Shown here: one piece after another, positions 63,469 to 64,000 of the stretch
Position numbering within the stretch: position 1 is the stretch's first letter
How the letters are laid out: each line of letters starts with the position of its first letter
Source of the DNA: Geothrix edaphica
GTDB taxonomy: Bacteria; Acidobacteriota; Holophagae; Holophagales; Holophagaceae
Length of the DNA stretch: 64,000 bases
Assembly (NCBI RefSeq): GCF_030268045.1
Contig: NZ_BSDC01000001.1
Coordinates: 930,001 to 994,000, forward strand
Reading direction: 5' to 3'
Translations under genes and position numbers: made by a program
Notes under the pieces: model-generated
What the model saw: only the letters and a program-made list of their open reading frames with translations
What the model was told of the DNA's origin: nothing
The model's database searches: none

Positions 63469-64000
63469 ATGACGAACCTGGATGACCTGATCAAAGAGAC
63501 CCTGGTGTTCACCGCCCAGAAGGGTTGGACCCAGTCCCATGCGGGGTTCTTTCCGGCGTTGGTGCAGTTTCTCGGCGAAAAGCTGGGTGTGGAGTACGCC
63601 CTGGTGGACGAGCTTCTTCCCGACCAGAAGCGTGCACGGACCGTGGGGTTGTATGCCTCCGGGGAACTCGTCCCGGACGTGGAATACGACCTGAACGGAA
63701 CTCCTTGCGAGAACGTCATGGGAAGGGGCCTCTGCTGCTACCCCAGGGGAATCCAGCGCCTCTTCCCAGAAGATCTGATGCTCCAGCAGATGTCCGCGGA
63801 GAGCTACATCGGGATTCCGCTATGGGATTCGCGGGGCAACCCCATCGGTCTGATCGCCGTGATGGGGAAGAAGCCCATGGAGGACAGGGAACTGGCGGAA
63901 TCCATTCTGCAGATGGTGGCGGTGCGCTGTGCCCACGAGCTGGAGCGCAAGCGGGCGGAGGAGGAGCGGCGGCGGATCCAGGCCGAGCTGCTGCGATACC
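63469..64000 (+). CDS. GAF-domain signalling protein (histidine kinase or cyclase), partial
   Basis: ATG at 63469; the gene runs off the right edge after 177 codons. Residues ~20-155 form a GAF sensory domain: YASGELVPDVEYDLNGTPCENVM, LCCYPRGIQRLFPEDLMLQQMSAESYIGIPLWDSRGNPIGLIAVM, as in many GAF/PAS hybrid histidine kinases. A coiled-coil linker (HELERKRAEEERRRIQAELLRY) follows, typical of the lead-in to a kinase or PAS domain. The output domain lies outside the window, so function cannot be fixed. It has no signal peptide. Confidence 0.85.
   Translation, partial: MTNLDDLIKETLVFTAQKGWTQSHAGFFPALVQFLGEKLGVEYALVDELLPDQKRARTVGLYASGELVPDVEYDLNGTPCENVMGRGLCCYPRGIQRLFPEDLMLQQMSAESYIGIPLWDSRGNPIGLIAVMGKKPMEDRELAESILQMVAVRCAHELERKRAEEERRRIQAELLRY

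Overview
The window is high-GC DNA packed with genes on both strands. Many genes overlap by 1-4 bases at stop/start junctions. Lipopolysaccharide export genes mark a Gram-negative outer membrane, mqnC marks the futalosine route to menaquinone, and two large multiheme c/b-type cytochromes suggest respiration with external or metal acceptors. Together these fit an iron-reducing acidobacterium of the Geothrix/Holophaga type. That placement is inference from gene content; there is no rRNA gene in the window.

Layout. 1-4.3 kb: a partial secreted protein, a membrane-anchored winged-helix regulator and several small accessory genes. 4.4-10 kb: pyrC, guaB, a lone oligopeptide-type ABC ATPase, a DUF465 protein and hutI. 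10-21.1 kb: a tightly coupled six-gene secreted cluster around an alpha-2-macroglobulin-like protein with an intact CxEQ thioester motif. Its partners show catalytic motifs of NlpC/P60-like, penicillin-binding and HExxH/SpoIID-like proteins, and its gene content resembles E. coli yfaA-T-S-P-Q. 21-25.4 kb: a GIY-YIG protein, a Pro/Arg-rich secreted protein behind a possible sigma-54 promoter, an anchored protein with an EF-hand-like loop, rpe and a YtcJ-type amidohydrolase. 25.5-32.3 kb: a methylmalonyl-CoA mutase-type subunit, then a respiratory block of small cytochrome, two tandem 11-heme CbcL-like proteins and small diheme cytochrome. Palindromes of form GTGA-N6-TCAC precede two of its transcription units.

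32.3-38.7 kb (minus strand): a coaE-tldD open reading frame with no stop between the two enzymes, then a macro-domain gene, tldE/pmbA, a methyltransferase and a phosphohexomutase. 38.8-42.7 kb: two DUF3857/transglutaminase-like proteins, one with the catalytic Cys lost. 42.8-55.2 kb: accA, recJ, an LptC/LptA-like gene, a sortilin-type beta-propeller gene, lptB, rpoN, hpf, a zinc-ribbon gene, mqnC and a Gre-like factor. 55.2-63.4 kb (minus strand): a complete histidine operon, hisD-hisC/HAD-hisB-hisH-hisA-hisF-hisIE-hisZ-hisG. The HAD domain fused to HisC probably supplies the otherwise missing histidinol-phosphatase. 63.5 kb to the end: the start of a GAF-domain signalling protein.

The strongest candidates for new biology are the alpha-2-macroglobulin/peptidoglycan-enzyme cluster, the tandem 11-heme module with its shared operator type, the CoaE-TldD and HisC-HAD fusions, and the propeller gene placed inside the lpt-rpoN operon. 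No tRNA, rRNA, CRISPR array, transposase or phage gene was recognised.
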